64,000 bases of DNA from Lepidonotus clava (taxonomy: Eukaryota > Annelida > Polychaeta > Phyllodocida > Polynoidae). Positions 47,240 to 60,054 of the stretch are shown piece after piece. Under the pieces are notes generated by a model, which saw nothing but the letters and a program-made list of their open reading frames with translations, had not been told where the DNA came from and did not search any database. Position 1 is the first letter of the stretch, and every line of letters starts with the position of its first letter. The position numbers were made by a program, and so were the translations under genes. Location of the stretch: positions 37,350,378 to 37,414,377 of the forward strand of contig OW387139.1 in NCBI GenBank assembly GCA_936440205.1, given 5' to 3'.

Positions 47240-48488
47240 TAACGTCACGTTGTCTTTGGGTTTCAAGGTTCTGCATTCCCCCTGATACTCGAGATTGATA
47301 ATTTACAACATTGAACATTTCTCGGAAAGGAGAAAGAAATTCAGAGACAAACTAAAACTTTTAGAAATGACGGGAGGAAATATCTAATTATTTGGCCAGC
47401 CCATTTTCGGACAGTCACCTAGATCTAATCTATTTTTGGATAGTTGCACCAATTTCTCAAATTTTTGACTTGAATTTCAACATAATTTTCTCAAAAACGC
47501 TGATAATAGGACTAAAGAAAATGTTAAAAATTAAAAACTGGTGCACTTTCTTGGTCACTTCTGCCAGCCAATCAAAATTCAAGCCAGGCAAAATAAGGTT
47601 GGACAAAACATTGGTAGATCTACCTAACTTAGATCTATGGGGAAAAGCTTCACAAATTTTAAGAGGATGCAACTTCTCAACTAAATTGTGTTGGTTAATT
47701 TTGTATTATGCAACTGTCTTCATGGAAAAAGCATGGAGGCAATTTTGAAAATATTTCACTGTAAACTTAAAGCAACCCATAACCAATCCAACTATATAGA
47801 GTAGAGCAGCCAGTTTTGACACGTCTCTAGTTTGGTGCACCTGACTCATTTTAATGGATACATTTTTGTTATGCATGTCTTACAGGTCCAATAGTACTTT
47901 TATGTTCTAGGGAATATTAAGATGGAGTAAATGTACAAATTTTGTGGTGATTCATCAAAAATTGAGCATTTTAGGGGCAAAAATTGGATTTAGGGTTCTT
48001 AATATTTAATTAAATGTCAAATCCTCACGAATTGACGTTTTCTGAATTTAAGAGTGGGATATCAATTTTTTTTAATGAAGAAAAAACCTAAACATGCAAA
48101 ATTTTATGGATCTTAGTCTAAAGTCATATATGCAATCATTTGCACTTCAAAAACTGACATGTCAATGCCTATATTACAAAATGAACCCCCACATGAAATC
48201 TGAAGACACAAAATGAAGCAGTCCCCAGTTTGACACGTTTTTACATGATTTTTTTTTGTATTTTTCTGAAATATCCAAATTTTCCTAAATATTTGTTGTC
48301 CAAAAACCAAAATTGATGTTTCAAACTGTTAAAGACACTTATCTGAAAATATATCAACACATGAATTGTTGCAGATCATTATTTTTGTGTATTTCTCAGT
48401 AAAGGAATTGATGGTCCTATCACTGACCGAAAATGCAAAATAACACTGTTTTAATGAAGTTTCAGCTAGATTTCACACTTAAAACTTT

Positions 48489-48738
48489 CAGGCATCATAC
48501 CGTTCCTTTATTTTAAAGGAATTTCCTTTAATTTCCTTTATTTTTTATGAAAATAGGCAAAATTCCTTTATTTGCCTTATTTCATGTGTAAACTCTCTAA
48601 AAGTTCTCTAAAAATATTCCTTTAAAATTCCTTTATTTTTCCTAGAAATCCCTGAAAATTCCTTTAAATCCCTTTATTTTTATGAAAAAAACTTCCTTTA
48701 AATTCCTTTATTTTTTTGGGAGGGCGGTATGATGCCTG
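48489..48738. mobile_element. MITE with CAGGCATCATACCG ends
   Basis: 250 bp with a perfect 14-bp TIR. The interior is a low-complexity series of ATTCCTTTATTT words. ACTTT flanks it on both sides, with a one-base offset on the right. The CAGG start and 5-bp repeat resemble the other CAGG-type elements in this window. Confidence 0.6.
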
Positions 48739-48900
48739 TACTTTTCCAAAGACTTCAACTATAGATCTACATCTATCACTTCAATGTATTTCAACTGTTA
48801 ATGGAACTTGCAATATTTTGTCACACTAAGAGGAAACATGGGTTGCGGGCTGCTTTAATGTTGATGTAAACTGGGATGGCCTCAATAATTGATAATGGTT

Positions 48901-49088
48901 CAGGGGCGGATCCAGAGTCTGTGTTGTAGGGGGGGGGGCAATATATCTGCCCTTCCCCCCCATGAGTTAACGTGCAAAATTTCTCCTCAGATTTGTCAAA
49001 ACTACGAGAGTCCATTTTTGGTCGGGGGGGGGGGGGGGGGGGGCAATTGCCCCTTTTGCCCCCCCCCCCCCCCATGGATCCGCCACTG
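48901..49088. mobile_element. hAT-like MITE with CAGGGGCGGATCCA end
   Basis: 188 bp with TIR CAGGGGCGGATCCA/TGGATCCGCCACTG (one mismatch) and a perfect flanking TGGTT 5-bp duplication. The interior has long G and C runs (about 49025-49072) that pair with each other. Confidence 0.72.
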
Positions 49089-49422
49089 TGGTTGAGCGCC
49101 CAAGGATGACACTGATTTCTAGAAAAGTCTAGAAAATCATACAAATTATGAAGGCAAATCTAAATGTGGACGGAGCCTACAATGCAATCTACGAATCTAA
49201 CTGAGGAAATAAAAGCCTTGCACTACTTTGTAAGGTTTCCATTTTTTACCACTATTTTCCTTAGATCTATTCATTATTTCCTAACCTTTTCTTGGACTTA
49301 AGAAACTAGAAAATCTAGATATTAATATAATATATATATATACATAAAGAAAGGGACCGTGGCTCGAAAAAAGCAACAGAAGATAATTTTTACCCACCAT
49401 GTTGCTGTTACTACTTTCTCAG

Positions 49423-49519
49423 GGCACAGACCTCACCTGTGAACCTCATCTCACGTGGGGACTAAGTTCACGGTACAAAAAGGCCATGATGGATGCTGAC
49501 AGGGATCCTCACAGAAAGG
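49423..49519 (+). CDS. second exon of the unknown plus-strand gene
   Basis: The acceptor follows a pyrimidine tract (CTACTTTCTCAG) and the donor is GTAATT. Read in phase 0 from the first exon it codes GTDLTCEPHLTWGLSSRYKK and then AMMDADRDPHRK, leaving in phase 1. Third-position usage and splice sites look real. No domain was recognised. Confidence 0.5.
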
Positions 49520-51021
49520 GTAATTACACTCATCTGGTTCTAGTCTGATATCTTCTTTTCCCTGTTCCTTTGTCGTAACTTTTTCCTAAAGGGATGTTTG
49601 TGACCTACAAGCCCTGTTATTTTGGATTGTTTTTTTTGACAAAGCTTCCTACTCCTAGTATTAACTCTAACTCAAGGAGTGTATAAACTGCCTCATGTCT
49701 ATAGATGTTATATCCATTATGAATATACGATTTTAACAGCTGCCTTCAAGGTGCCTGTACAACTAACACAACTTAACTGAAAGCCGAGGAGATATGTGTA
49801 AAGCGAGTCACAATAATCACTTTTAAAGGTGTGTTTGAATTTTTATAATACTTTTATAAAAAGGTTACTAACCTCTCTAGGTATTCGGTAAGTGAGCTGT
49901 ATGGATTGACAACGTGTCCTTTCCATTATATTGATAATGTTAACTTAAGTATTGATTATTGATATTATGATGGTTTATCTGAGTCACCTGTATACGATAG
50001 GTTCCATCACCAGTCCTGTGCTACAAACTGTACTAATGGCTTAGTACTTTTAATATATTGTCATGTTATATAATCCAACAAGGATCAGGCTTAGCAAGTC
50101 TACTTCTAGTCTACTCTTAGAAAGAAATATCTTGCGCTCCTAGCGCCACCTGTTAACCAGTATAAAAGGTGTTGCAAAGTGGGGAGCAGTTAGTTTTAGT
50201 GAGAATGTCAGCTAAGTAAGTTTAGCCAAGGAGTTATACTTGGAGTAAGTACATCGGCTCCGTGTAACAGACTGGAGTTTACCAATACCCATTACCTCGG
50301 ACATAGGATTGTGATAGAGCTGAGTACTAGAATGGTCTAGAAGGTGTTGGAGCAACTCGTGTTCTAAATGTGGTTGATTGCTGATAGGAGATGGGAGGTG
50401 GACTGATGAAGACTTATACATGGTGGCTTTGACTCGGGATGAGATGTTTATTGAATAAAAACCCTTTCATATTAAGAAGCTCCCTCATCGTTCATTTCTT
50501 TTGAACTATTGGGAAGTGAACGGACAAACTTTAAACGCAGTCTGAATTACTCAGGCATTCTGGAAAAACAACTCATGAAGACTTGGATATACACGAACCT
50601 TACGCAGTCTTAAATCAAACATTAACAATAGTTCAAAACTAAGCTGCCTAGAATTCCTTTAGCTCATTAAATTAAACCAACCAACATTATTGCAAATAAT
50701 CCCAGAAAAATATTCAATCCCAATCCGTGGAAAGACTGCATAATCTAGTTCAAAACCTATCTAAAATCGCCGATAAGCTTAGGCCCATCCCATTGGTCTG
50801 TATTCATACAACTTATAACGTGTTTGCATTAACAACAAAAGTTTATTGCATCACCATTATGACATAATCCCCACCATCCAATTCAACTCAGTTTTCATTA
50901 TGGACCTCTTATCTGGTCCTTCAACAAATTTTCCTAGCTTTCCGAAGGCCAAATGCAGATATTGCAACCAATATTCTTTAGGTCATTTGAAGCACACAAA
51001 CAGAACGTTTTTGTCTACTCT

Positions 51022-51340
51022 CAGGGCTTGACAAATCAGTTTGAAAGCTGGTTGCCCACTGGGCAACTTGAGTCCAGAAAGTGGTTGCCCAGCTACAAAA
51101 TGTAGTTGCCCAGTAACATTTGAAGACATTAAGGTAAAAAAGGATGACACATAACTTAGGATATAGATGTGGTTGATTCACTGGATTTAGGGGTAAAAGG
51201 TTGGATATTCATAACTTTGAAACACAAATTTTCTCCTTTGAATCTGGTTGCCCACTGGGCAACTCAGGCACTCATTTTAGTGGCCCAGTATGACTTTTTG
51301 GTGGTCCTGGGCCACTGGACACCCGATTTGTCAAGCCCTG
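51022..51340. mobile_element. hAT-like MITE with CAGGGCTTGACAAATC ends
   Basis: 319 bp, 16-bp perfect TIR, with ACTCT immediately outside both ends (5-bp duplication). The interior has repeated GGTTGCCCACTGGGCAAC palindromes. A similar word (GTTGCCCAATGGGCAACC) also lies near 44436. Confidence 0.75.
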
Positions 51341-52084
51341 ACTCTCATTGGAATATCAAAATTGATGTGGTATTCTATTCTATATAGGCCTATATATACA
51401 ATTATCGGATGCGCCTTCATTACCTTCAGAAGGCCTGGGAGAATAGTAAGAAAAAGTGAGACTTCCCAAGGGACAGTAATGAATTGGTTCCACCTCTACC
51501 TTATGAGCCAAAGCTTCTTTTTCCCGACAATTGGAATGATGGGCAGGTAGAAAGGTTGCATTGAGGCAGAGGTAAACGCAGTACCTGGTTCAGTCACGAT
51601 GCACGTGCCTCAAGGTACCCTGGAGGAACCATCCCAGGAACGCGCACGTGCTGCCTTTTAAACCTCTCCATGTGGGGCCCCCAGTGACCCTCACATACCG
51701 CTCCAGTGCTCAATTTACTCCCCCAGTCCCAGAACCAACTACTAGATGGAAACGTACCTGGGCAGAATGTTTACTAGGTGTAGCGTCGCACTCTAGTGTA
51801 GTAACCTAAGGGAGGCTTCTTTAAGAATATCAATTATATAGGAAACGTTTTAATGTTGACATATAGTTGGGAGTCGCAAAAACAATCACATCTTACTTAT
51901 CGCCGGCGGTAGATATCACTTCTTTTTATAATGTTTTGCTTCAACTATTTTTAATCCAAAATTAAAGGAATTACCTTTTTTGTCTTAAATATAAATGCTA
52001 GCAAGGTGTCTTTAGATAATGAAAGTTGTCCGATAGACCCTCTTCAGACGAGGTCACGTGACTACCTTTTGGTGATGACCATAT

Positions 52085-52310
52085 TGGGGGTATGGATGGG
52101 GGGTCCCATGTCGGATGTTGAACTTAAAAAACGGCCATGTCGCATGTCATTATATTTCTAAAAACTTTGTCATTTGTCACTTAAGGTTATGTCACATGTT
52201 GATTTTAAGAAAAGGCCATGTTGCCATGTCGAATTTAAGAATAGTCCCTGTCGCATGTCACTAAGCTGAAAATTGGCCACGTCGCCGTGTCGAATTTAGG
52301 GGTCTAGACC
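52085..52310. repeat. diverged tandem repeat with GGCCATGTCGCATGTC words
   Basis: Three to four imperfect copies of a 50-85 base unit built from CATGTCGCATGTC and GAATTTAAGAA words. No function is suggested. Confidence 0.5.
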
Positions 52311-52589
52311 CATCATATACTCTCCATAACCACGTTGCCATTAAATAGATCTAGAATTCATTAATTCTAATTAGAGAAGATAGTTTATGAAATCCTATGA
52401 TCATTTTAGAAAAAGATAAGTATTTCAGATGATTGTTGAATGTATATTATAATGATTATTCTAAACTGATCACCAATATGGCGCCCAACCCATTTATGAG
52501 TATGGGACGTCATCTGCACAACATCTATTGCTCCTGTCTTGGAATTAGGTTTATTGTGAGGCGCATTGACATCCTGGTTCTCAGGATGC

Positions 52590-53040
52590 ACAGATGCATT
52601 ACTCCTCGAGGGTGCACACAGAAATCAGAGTACAGATGCATAACCCTTTCGGTACTAGCAGTCTAAGGTTGCACGCAGAAATCAGACTGAGAGTATACAG
52701 ATGCATTACCCTCCCAGTACTAACATTGTAAGGATGCACACAGATTTCAGAGTACAGGTACATTACTCTCCCTGCACTAAAAGCCCAAAAATGCATACAA
52801 ATATCAGACATCGTACAGGTGCATGACCCTCCCGGCACTAACAGCCTAAGGATGCACACAGATATCAGTAAATGTAATGATGAAGTACTCCCTATGCCTG
52901 AAGGATGTATGGAAGAGAGTAATTTTCGAACAGTGCATAGTACACATGCAGTATCCCCAAGGATCAAAGGGTGCACAGAGATAAAGTGTACCCGTGCATT
53001 ACTTTCAGTGCTCTTAGGGTGCACACAGATATTGTAATAC
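52590..53040 (+). repeat. minisatellite, about 60-75-bp units
   Basis: About six diverged units with the core AAGGATGCACACAGATATCAG, then AGTACAGATGCATTACCCTC, then CACTAACAGCCT. Open frames on both strands across it come from the repetition and are not supported as genes. Confidence 0.75.
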
Positions 53041-53050
53041 AGATGATTTA

Positions 53051-53336
53051 CAGGGGTGGACATAAGTCTAAAAATCCAGGGGCCAGTCGGGCCCCAAGCT
53101 TTCCAAATCTAGGGGCCCGCACTAAAATCTAGGGGCCCTCACATATATATATATATAGTCAGATTCTCTTTAAAAACACTATCTTTTATTGTAAAATATA
53201 TAGAAATCTGTTATTGTTATCCATGATTTTCTAGGGGCCAGTCGGGCCCCTAGGCCAGAAAATCTAGGGGCCCGGTGATGGCGATCTGCTTTTTAAGGGC
53301 CTTGGGCCCCCGGGCCCATGGTACAGTCCACCCCTG
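53051..53336. mobile_element. hAT-like MITE with CAGGGGTGGAC ends
   Basis: 286 bp with an 11-bp perfect TIR, flanked by ATTTA on the left and CTTTA on the right (4 of 5 match). The interior has repeated ATCTAGGGGCCCG and GGGCCAGTCGGGCCCC words. It sits directly beside the minisatellite. Confidence 0.68.
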
Positions 53337-54577
53337 CTTTATTCCCTAGCCCTGAGGATGATTGCAGATATCAGTGCACAGTTTATCCTCCACGCTCTTA
53401 CAGCGGAGGTAAGCAGCTGTGAGGGAGAGTGACCAGCAAAGTGACCTTAAAGTCAACCCACAACCCAAAACGCAGTCAGTATTGAGAAAGAGTGGGGGGG
53501 GGGGGGGGGGCACTTCATATAAAGAAAATGTAAACAAACCATCTAAAAGAGTGGCTCACATCCACAACACACCTACGATGAAATGAATGCTAATCAAATT
53601 ATCCATTTTAAAAGGGGACTCGTTCATACTCAACCATGATGTACGCAGTAATCTGAATTAATTCTGACAAAGTTAAAATTCTCCCAGATTAACTGCAACC
53701 TATGTAGCTAGCTATGAAAAAGATAGTAAAATAAATGAAAATAGATATGTTTCTCTGCCCTGTTGCAATCAGCCTAAAACCTAGTTACTTAAAAGCTAGA
53801 AGTAATCAAGTAAAGTATAAGGGTCTGGTGGTGCTTGATTTTAAATATAGAGTACTCCCCCTAGACTTCATATTTACTTGTTTTGCTACCCCACCCCTAC
53901 ATACTCTCCTTTGGTCCACCCCTTCAGTTATCCAGACCCGTCCCTCCTCCCTAGCTCTCCCCAACCCCGACCTCCTGCCCCTTCTCACTCATTACCCCCG
54001 TTCTTGTCCCAGTTAAGGTCAGTCCCAGAAGATGCCCTTCAGGTGTACCCTACAAAAATAGGGTGAACAGATTAGATAACAAAACAAAGGTATTGGGTTT
54101 ATTAATTTCCCCTCATTTCCAAGATTTTGATTTATGACTCAGAGAAAATGTTTAGCTTTGCTATAGATGAATAATATCGAGCATAGCCCACATGATTTAT
54201 GCAGGGGAATAATGGTAATGTTCCCACATATGTGAATTCCAGATATATACAATAACTATATGATTGAAAGGCTATGTATACAATCGTGTCTTGAAGATAA
54301 GTATTATCTTGAACATGCTAGGCTTTCCGAACACACTGATAGTAATTAATATGGTATCATTAGATAGACTTAATTCCTGTGAAACAAATCAACATGTACA
54401 GAAAATTGTAACAGTTAAAATGGAATTATACCCTGTGTTAGTACCAAACAAAATGTACATCTTTTTCTACAATTTTTTCTCAGAATCCTCGAACCTATAA
54501 ACAAATAGAAGGTAATACAATACCTCACCATCACAAGTCAGTAGGTTTGAGATTTCACGATAGGGATTTTCTCCTAG

Positions 54578-54642
54578 ATCGTACAACATGTTCCTGCTGT
54601 GTCACACCGGAAGTATCACACTGCACTAGTGCGCAGACTCAG
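54578..54642 (+). CDS. possible internal exon of the unknown plus-strand gene
   Basis: TTTTCTCCTAG acceptor and CAG/GTACG donor. Entered in phase 1 it is open, codes a Cys-rich stretch (RTTCSCCVTPEVSHCT), and leaves in phase 0. Its inclusion would set the next exon in the frame that stays open to its donor. Evidence is limited to splice words and phase. Confidence 0.28.
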
Positions 54643-55749
54643 GTACGAGGACACCTGGCGACACGCAGCCTAAACAAACATAGCAGTGAAGATACCAGGA
54701 TGATAGCAAAATGCAGATTCCAAAAAGAAAAGGCCCCAAGGGAATCCCCAAGGAATCCGATTCAGTGCCAAAGAATATAAAACCACAAAGCCAAGACAGA
54801 AACAATCATAAGCCTCGGGAAGTGTTTCCGGGAATGCAGAGATAGACTGGACTCATTCCAGTATTTCCAAAGTTTGTTGTGGAAACAAGTCTGTCTGTAT
54901 AGGCACAAGGAACAAAGTAAATGTCTACTGCAGGATCTTGAGAAAACTAAGTTATAATAGTGCTGATTACATAACAGGTATATATTCATAAGCCGCTTGA
55001 CTTCTATTGACTAAATAAACCTGAATTAGCCAATAGAACTACCTTTGGAAATAAACTCATGAATTAAAAGAAATACTCTATAGCAAGATTTTATGAATCA
55101 TAATCATTCAGCTTTTGATATACAAGTGTCGGGTTGGATCTCAAAAAGTCCTCTTACTATTGGCTATATTCTTTCATGTAGACCTCTATATTATATATCT
55201 TCCCCTTGCACACAAACTTGGGGGAGGGAAATCAAGCAATATTGTCACCACCCACTTACGCCCTCTAAGTTCCCCTATGAAAACACTCCACGGGGGAGGG
55301 CAAAGCTTAACAGCCTCCCTGGGTCGCCCTGCGCCGGGTGCATATATATATTCCAGAGAGAAAATTGCTAAGTGTCAACCAGTCATTTCAAACAAAATTA
55401 ATGTGAAAGGAAGTAAGTGTGAAACAATTTACTCTTCAAATTATAGTATACTAGGAATTTGACTGTTTTCTCATAACATAAATTTCACTGGAAAGGTTGC
55501 CAATACGGTCAACACAAACACCATATTTTTTTCACAATAAAGCATTGAGTAAATCTTACGAGCATGCAACAAACAATAGCACTGCCTGCTATTTTACATC
55601 GGTCTCTTATCTTTTCATAATTTTATTTGTCCAGCTGGAATTGTCAATATTATCTCAATTATCTGTAAAGTTATTTAGACATGAAATACAGGCGACATTA
55701 ATCTCTATCACAGGGACGTATCTTAGGACAATAGAATCATTATGCTTTA

Positions 55750-55966
55750 AGCCCCATACCCACTAGGCGATTTTGACCAGAGTCGGCTGATTCACTGGTG
55801 CTAAAATCGGCCGACTCTACAGAAGAGTCTGCTGATTTTAGCCTAGATTCAGATCAAACATGCACATTTCAATATACCATACTGACAGACGAACATAAGA
55901 ATTGGCAGATTCTCCCAGTCATCAGTCGCCTGTCGCCGGTAAAATCGCCTAGTGGGTATGGGGCTT
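55750..55966. mobile_element. MITE, family with AGCCCCATACCCACT ends, copy 2
   Basis: 217 bp with a TIR of about 25 bp (AGCCCCATACCCACTAGGCG... and complement), flanked by TTTA on both sides. It shares its outer 15 bases with 46954-47239, but the interior differs (ATCGGCCGACTCTACAGAAG and AGTCGGCTGA words). Confidence 0.75.
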
Positions 55967-56189
55967 TTAGTTCGTTATAACTGTAATTTGGAATAGTAGG
56001 AAATTAAATTTGAAAGATTTAACTTTGATAATTTCATAAAGAGGTCTCTTACATTCAATTAATGGGCTTAACTGATAGAAAAATTAGCCTTCAGAGTCTA
56101 TTTACACCTGGGGCCTCATAGGAGAAGGTGGTCCAGGACGTACCCAGTCCCCACCACCTCTCTCCTCCAGGGGATATTTTCATCCCCTG

Positions 56190-58110
56190 GGGGTCTAAAT
56201 CTGTCCTCCAGTGTACACCCACCTAGCCAGTGACGTGGGCCTGTACACGCCCCCTGCTAATGACCACAACATTCACAAGGCTTTTTAACTAGGACAGATT
56301 TTTGCAACTTGTTTCTGAGAAGCTTCATTTAACACGCGCCTTTTTCATGTGTCCCAACATTGATATATTGACATGTCACATAGGTAGAGTGTCTCTTCTA
56401 GACCAGATACTTTGGTTTTTCTAAGTACATTCGAGTTCTGAATAGTAACTAGCACATTCACACTGTTAAAATGTAATACCTCCCTCTGAAGATTTAAAGA
56501 AATGATAACCTAACACTGTTAGTAACAGTAACTAGTATATTTCTAAAAGCTTGAGCGCTTCACGGCCTCCTTGGCATAATTAGGTTTTTGTTAACGGTTC
56601 AGCCTGTGTATTTAACCAAATAGATTATACAAAATTACCCTATCCACTAGTAATTTTTTGAGAGACCTGGAAATCGTTGCCAATATTTGTACGCTACATT
56701 TCTTTTTTATTATCTTTCTTTTCATTCTTCCCTCCAGCATATACCCACCTAGCCATTTACATAGACTGCAGTCTACCTAATCATGCATAATTTCAAAAGC
56801 TAGGAAAATTATGTGGCTTCGATAGTGGCTTCACTTTTAGATTTCGTTCACAAAATATTTTTGCTGATACATTCCCCCCACTCTTTATAGAATGTAGTTG
56901 GTCCTTATCTTGTGCTTTTTTTATTATAGGCCTGAATAGTGTTGCCAGTATCAATACACTACTGTCATCTGTTATTGCCCTTACTTTGATTCTGTTCCCC
57001 AGTGAATACCCACCTAGCCAGAGATGTGGGGCAGGTGCACACCAACATCTAATGGCCAAACATTCACAAGGCTTTTAAACACTGTAAATTTTTGCAACCT
57101 GTTTCAGGGTAGCTTCATTTAACCTGCATTTATCATTTGTCCAACCATTGATGTATTTGCATGGCATTAGAGGTAGAGGAGTCTGCCAAAAGATGCATAT
57201 TTTCAGTTACATAAAACATTATTTGACTTACTTGGCTTACTTTCAGATCTCATTGACGAAACATTTTTGTTCATACATTTTTCTCACTAATGAAAATATA
57301 GGGATTGATGCTATTCCCCCATAATTTTCTGGATAGGCCTGGGACTTGTTGCCAATATCAATACACTGCTGTCGTCTGTTATCACCCTGACTTTGTGCCT
57401 ACCCTCGAGTGTATACCCATCTAGCCAGTGATGTGGGGCAGATATACAGCCCCATCTAATGACCACGACATTGACAGGGCTCATTTGTGCCACTTGCGGT
57501 GACAATGTTAGAAAATGTTGGTATGCAACAATGGCACACTCCTTCTCAAATTTAATGAGACTTACTTTCACTGTAATGCTTATACTCCATGAGCGCATTG
57601 ATTAAAAGTTAATGTGCCATTTAAAATTGCAATGTGCCCAGGGCACATGGTGTGGCCCGAACATTTTCACTGCACTTGTTTCAAAGAAGCTTCTCTGCCT
57701 TCATCATGTTTCTGACCTTTGATATATATGTGTTTAACATTAGAGTAGTCTGCCTAATTGTGCATGTGGTTAAGAGCATTGACAACTATGTGGCTTCAAA
57801 TGTGGCTTCATTTTTGGCTAGAGGTGAGAACTATTTTTGTCCATACATGCTTCCCATTAGATGTATCACACGGATTGGCGTACCCCTCTATAGTTTTTTT
57901 TACAGGCTTGGAAATCGTTGCCAATACCAGTGCACTACTGTCGTCTGTATATTCGTCTAGGCAGTGACCCGGTGATTGTAGACGTACCTTGCCAATGACC
58001 ACAACATTCAAAAGCCCTAGCATATTTTTGCGGCTTGATTCAGAGAGGCTTCATTTAACCTGCTCCTTCTCCATGTTTTTACCAAAATTATCAATGTATT
58101 TTTGTGGGTC
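56190..58110. repeat. large diverged tandem array
   Basis: At least five copies share ordered blocks: GTTGCCAATATCAATACACT, then TACCCACCTAGCCAGTGATG, then AATGACCACAACATTCACAA, then AGCTTCATTTAACCTG. The CACCTAGCC block starts near 56218, 56748, 57010, 57416 and 57950, so unit length varies from about 260 to 530. It is an old array with internal deletions. Confidence 0.7.
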
Positions 58111-59226
58111 ACAACAAAAGTAAGATTAATTTTGCGATAACATTTTAAAAAGTTTCATCAGTACTGTGTGTGGCTTCCTCGGTGGCTTCACTTCAATCCT
58201 TAGTTATTGTCAGAGAAAGAATAAGACTTTTTAACTAGTTTGTACTGTTACACATGACTTACGCCAGTCAGTCACTATCAAACGCTGGCTCCCATGTTGT
58301 CTAGACTCAAGTACACAGGCATCCAGCAGATGAATTCTGACTTTACATTATACAACACTATCAGTACTAAACCTTCTCATGGGAAAGATAGATGACAAAA
58401 AGTATATCTTTATGAAAGGTTACCGTGTGTTGGGTTAATCAAATGTAAATTGCCTTCCGAAACTAGCTTGTTAAATGACATTCGATAATCGCACTTATTT
58501 TTGGCAACTGCAATGTTATTGGTAGTCTACTTGAAGACTTGGAACTTGCTCAACTCAGGATAAGTCCATAACTTAAAGACATAGCTAACACATGTGAACA
58601 ACCACAGCTGTTTATCTTTTTAATCCTCTTTCTGCGTATGTGCCTAACGGGAGGCGTGTCCATGTGGCGCATTCAAAGTAACAAGTGGTCATTCTTTTAA
58701 CTAAAATATATTTAGACAGATGTGAAACCTTATTAGAATTGTTGGTTGTCTGCTAAATGTTTGATAACCTACATCACCAATAGCATAAAAACTAAAATTT
58801 AACTTTTTCAATGAATTAGACTGTTTTTACGTGGTTTACTCATTTGAGATTAGAAATATTGAACAATTCATTCCCCGATTCTAAAATTACTCAATTTATT
58901 TTGATAAGTGCTTTTCCATAAGAGTATGTGATCTCTGGTGATTTCTCCTACAGACATGGTTGAACATAACCCCCCTTCAATCAGGACTGGGTCGAGAGAG
59001 TTGTAACACGCTTGGCGCTACTAAAATATCATACAATGCTAAACATGAGCTTATTATATAAACAAATGTCAGACATTGCTACATCATGGGAGGTAGAAGC
59101 TAAATATAAATCCATTAGGTGCCATTAGAAAAAAAGACTCAACACCTTCCTGGCACCCCAATGTGTCTTCCTAAGAGCCTCTTAAGTTTGTGTATATTGA
59201 TTTCCGACCTTCCTGCACCCTTTCAG

Positions 59227-59335
59227 CACTGGAGGAGCCCCGACCCAGCCCCGCCAAGGATCTCAGAGTTACCCTGGAGTTACATGAGGAAGTCCCTTAA
59301 GACTAGAAAATGCTTTGATCCTACCAAAGTTCAAG
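59227..59335 (+). CDS. likely exon of the unknown plus-strand gene
   Basis: TTTCAG acceptor and CAAG/GTAAGG donor, with GC content above the surroundings. Two readings fit. Entered in phase 0 (with exon 54578-54642) it codes HWRSPDPAPPRISELPWSYM and on to FDPTKVQ. Entered in phase 1 straight from 49519 it codes LEEPRPSPAKDLRVTLELHE and stops at 59298-59300. Both may occur as alternative splice forms. Confidence 0.4.
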
Positions 59336-59734
59336 GTAAGGAAATGTTTATTTTTGTATTGTATAATTATGTGTGCATTAGAGGTGTGAAGGAAAACGAT
59401 ATTATTTTGGTCCATTCTTACCGCAATGTACTAGACATTAATCCAGCATCATAGCTGTATTGGTGCAAGCATTAAAAACGAAACATATTAGAATAAATAC
59501 TAGGTACCAGGAGAACTGTAGTACGTAAGAATGATAGAAGTATCCCACAACCATTTCAGACAACGCTCTGGGTTTGAGTACATGTACATCCATCCTTTCA
59601 CTTTTGTACAAATTAAAAACGACAGATTGCTTTGTCATAATTGGTATTTTGAACTAGGGAGGACTACTTCTTAACCAGCTGTCGGGAGACAGGAATATAT
59701 TTTTGGAAATTGCAATGTGGACAGAAAAGATAAC

Positions 59735-60040
59735 TTTTGATACGATATAAATCTATCTGATGGCAAAATGGCAAAAAATGACAGGACATGAAAGAAATCT
59801 TAAAACCCTCACGTCACCAATGATGCATTACAGTTTATTTAGGTACCCACTGAAGTCCAACGTAGAAAAGAATCACAGTGTATACATTAGATATGACCTT
59901 TTATATAAAATAAATCTATTGCAAAAAAAGAAAATACAAAAAGTAAAAAAAGACATCAAAGTAAGCTTAACCACCATGCTACCAATGATGCATCACATCT
60001 TATTTAGATATCAAATGGGGAAAAAATCACACTTCTACTA
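59735..60040 (+). repeat. diverged tandem duplication, about 165-bp unit
   Basis: Two copies share ATATAAATCTAT, ACCAATGATGCATYACA and TTATTTAG blocks in the same order. The second copy ends just before the acceptor of the candidate exon at 60060. Confidence 0.5.
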
Positions 60041-60054
60041 CCTCCAGTACACAC

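Larger units (their letters stand above)
46206..49422. other. first intron of the unknown plus-strand gene
   Basis: Non-coding. It contains three MITE-like elements (46954-47239, 48489-48738, 48901-49088), and the rest is AT-rich without recognisable features. Confidence 0.4.
49520..59226. other. long intron region of the unknown plus-strand gene, or intergenic
   Basis: Almost 10 kb dominated by repeats and MITEs listed separately. At 50150-50475 a TATAAAAGG word followed about 290 bases later by AATAAA looks like a promoter and poly(A) module of some retroelement, but ends and family could not be fixed. A GC-richer patch at 51.58-51.73 kb has CACGTG words. Confidence 0.35.

Noticed and set aside
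50064-50640. Possible solo LTR with TATAAAAGG, AATAAA and TGTTA/TAACA ends
   Set aside because: No target duplication fits the ends and no internal domain is nearby. It is recorded only as a note on the intron.
52599-53063. 154-codon minus-strand frame
   Set aside because: It runs through the minisatellite. Its repeated ISVCTL/RLLVP words come from the DNA repeat.
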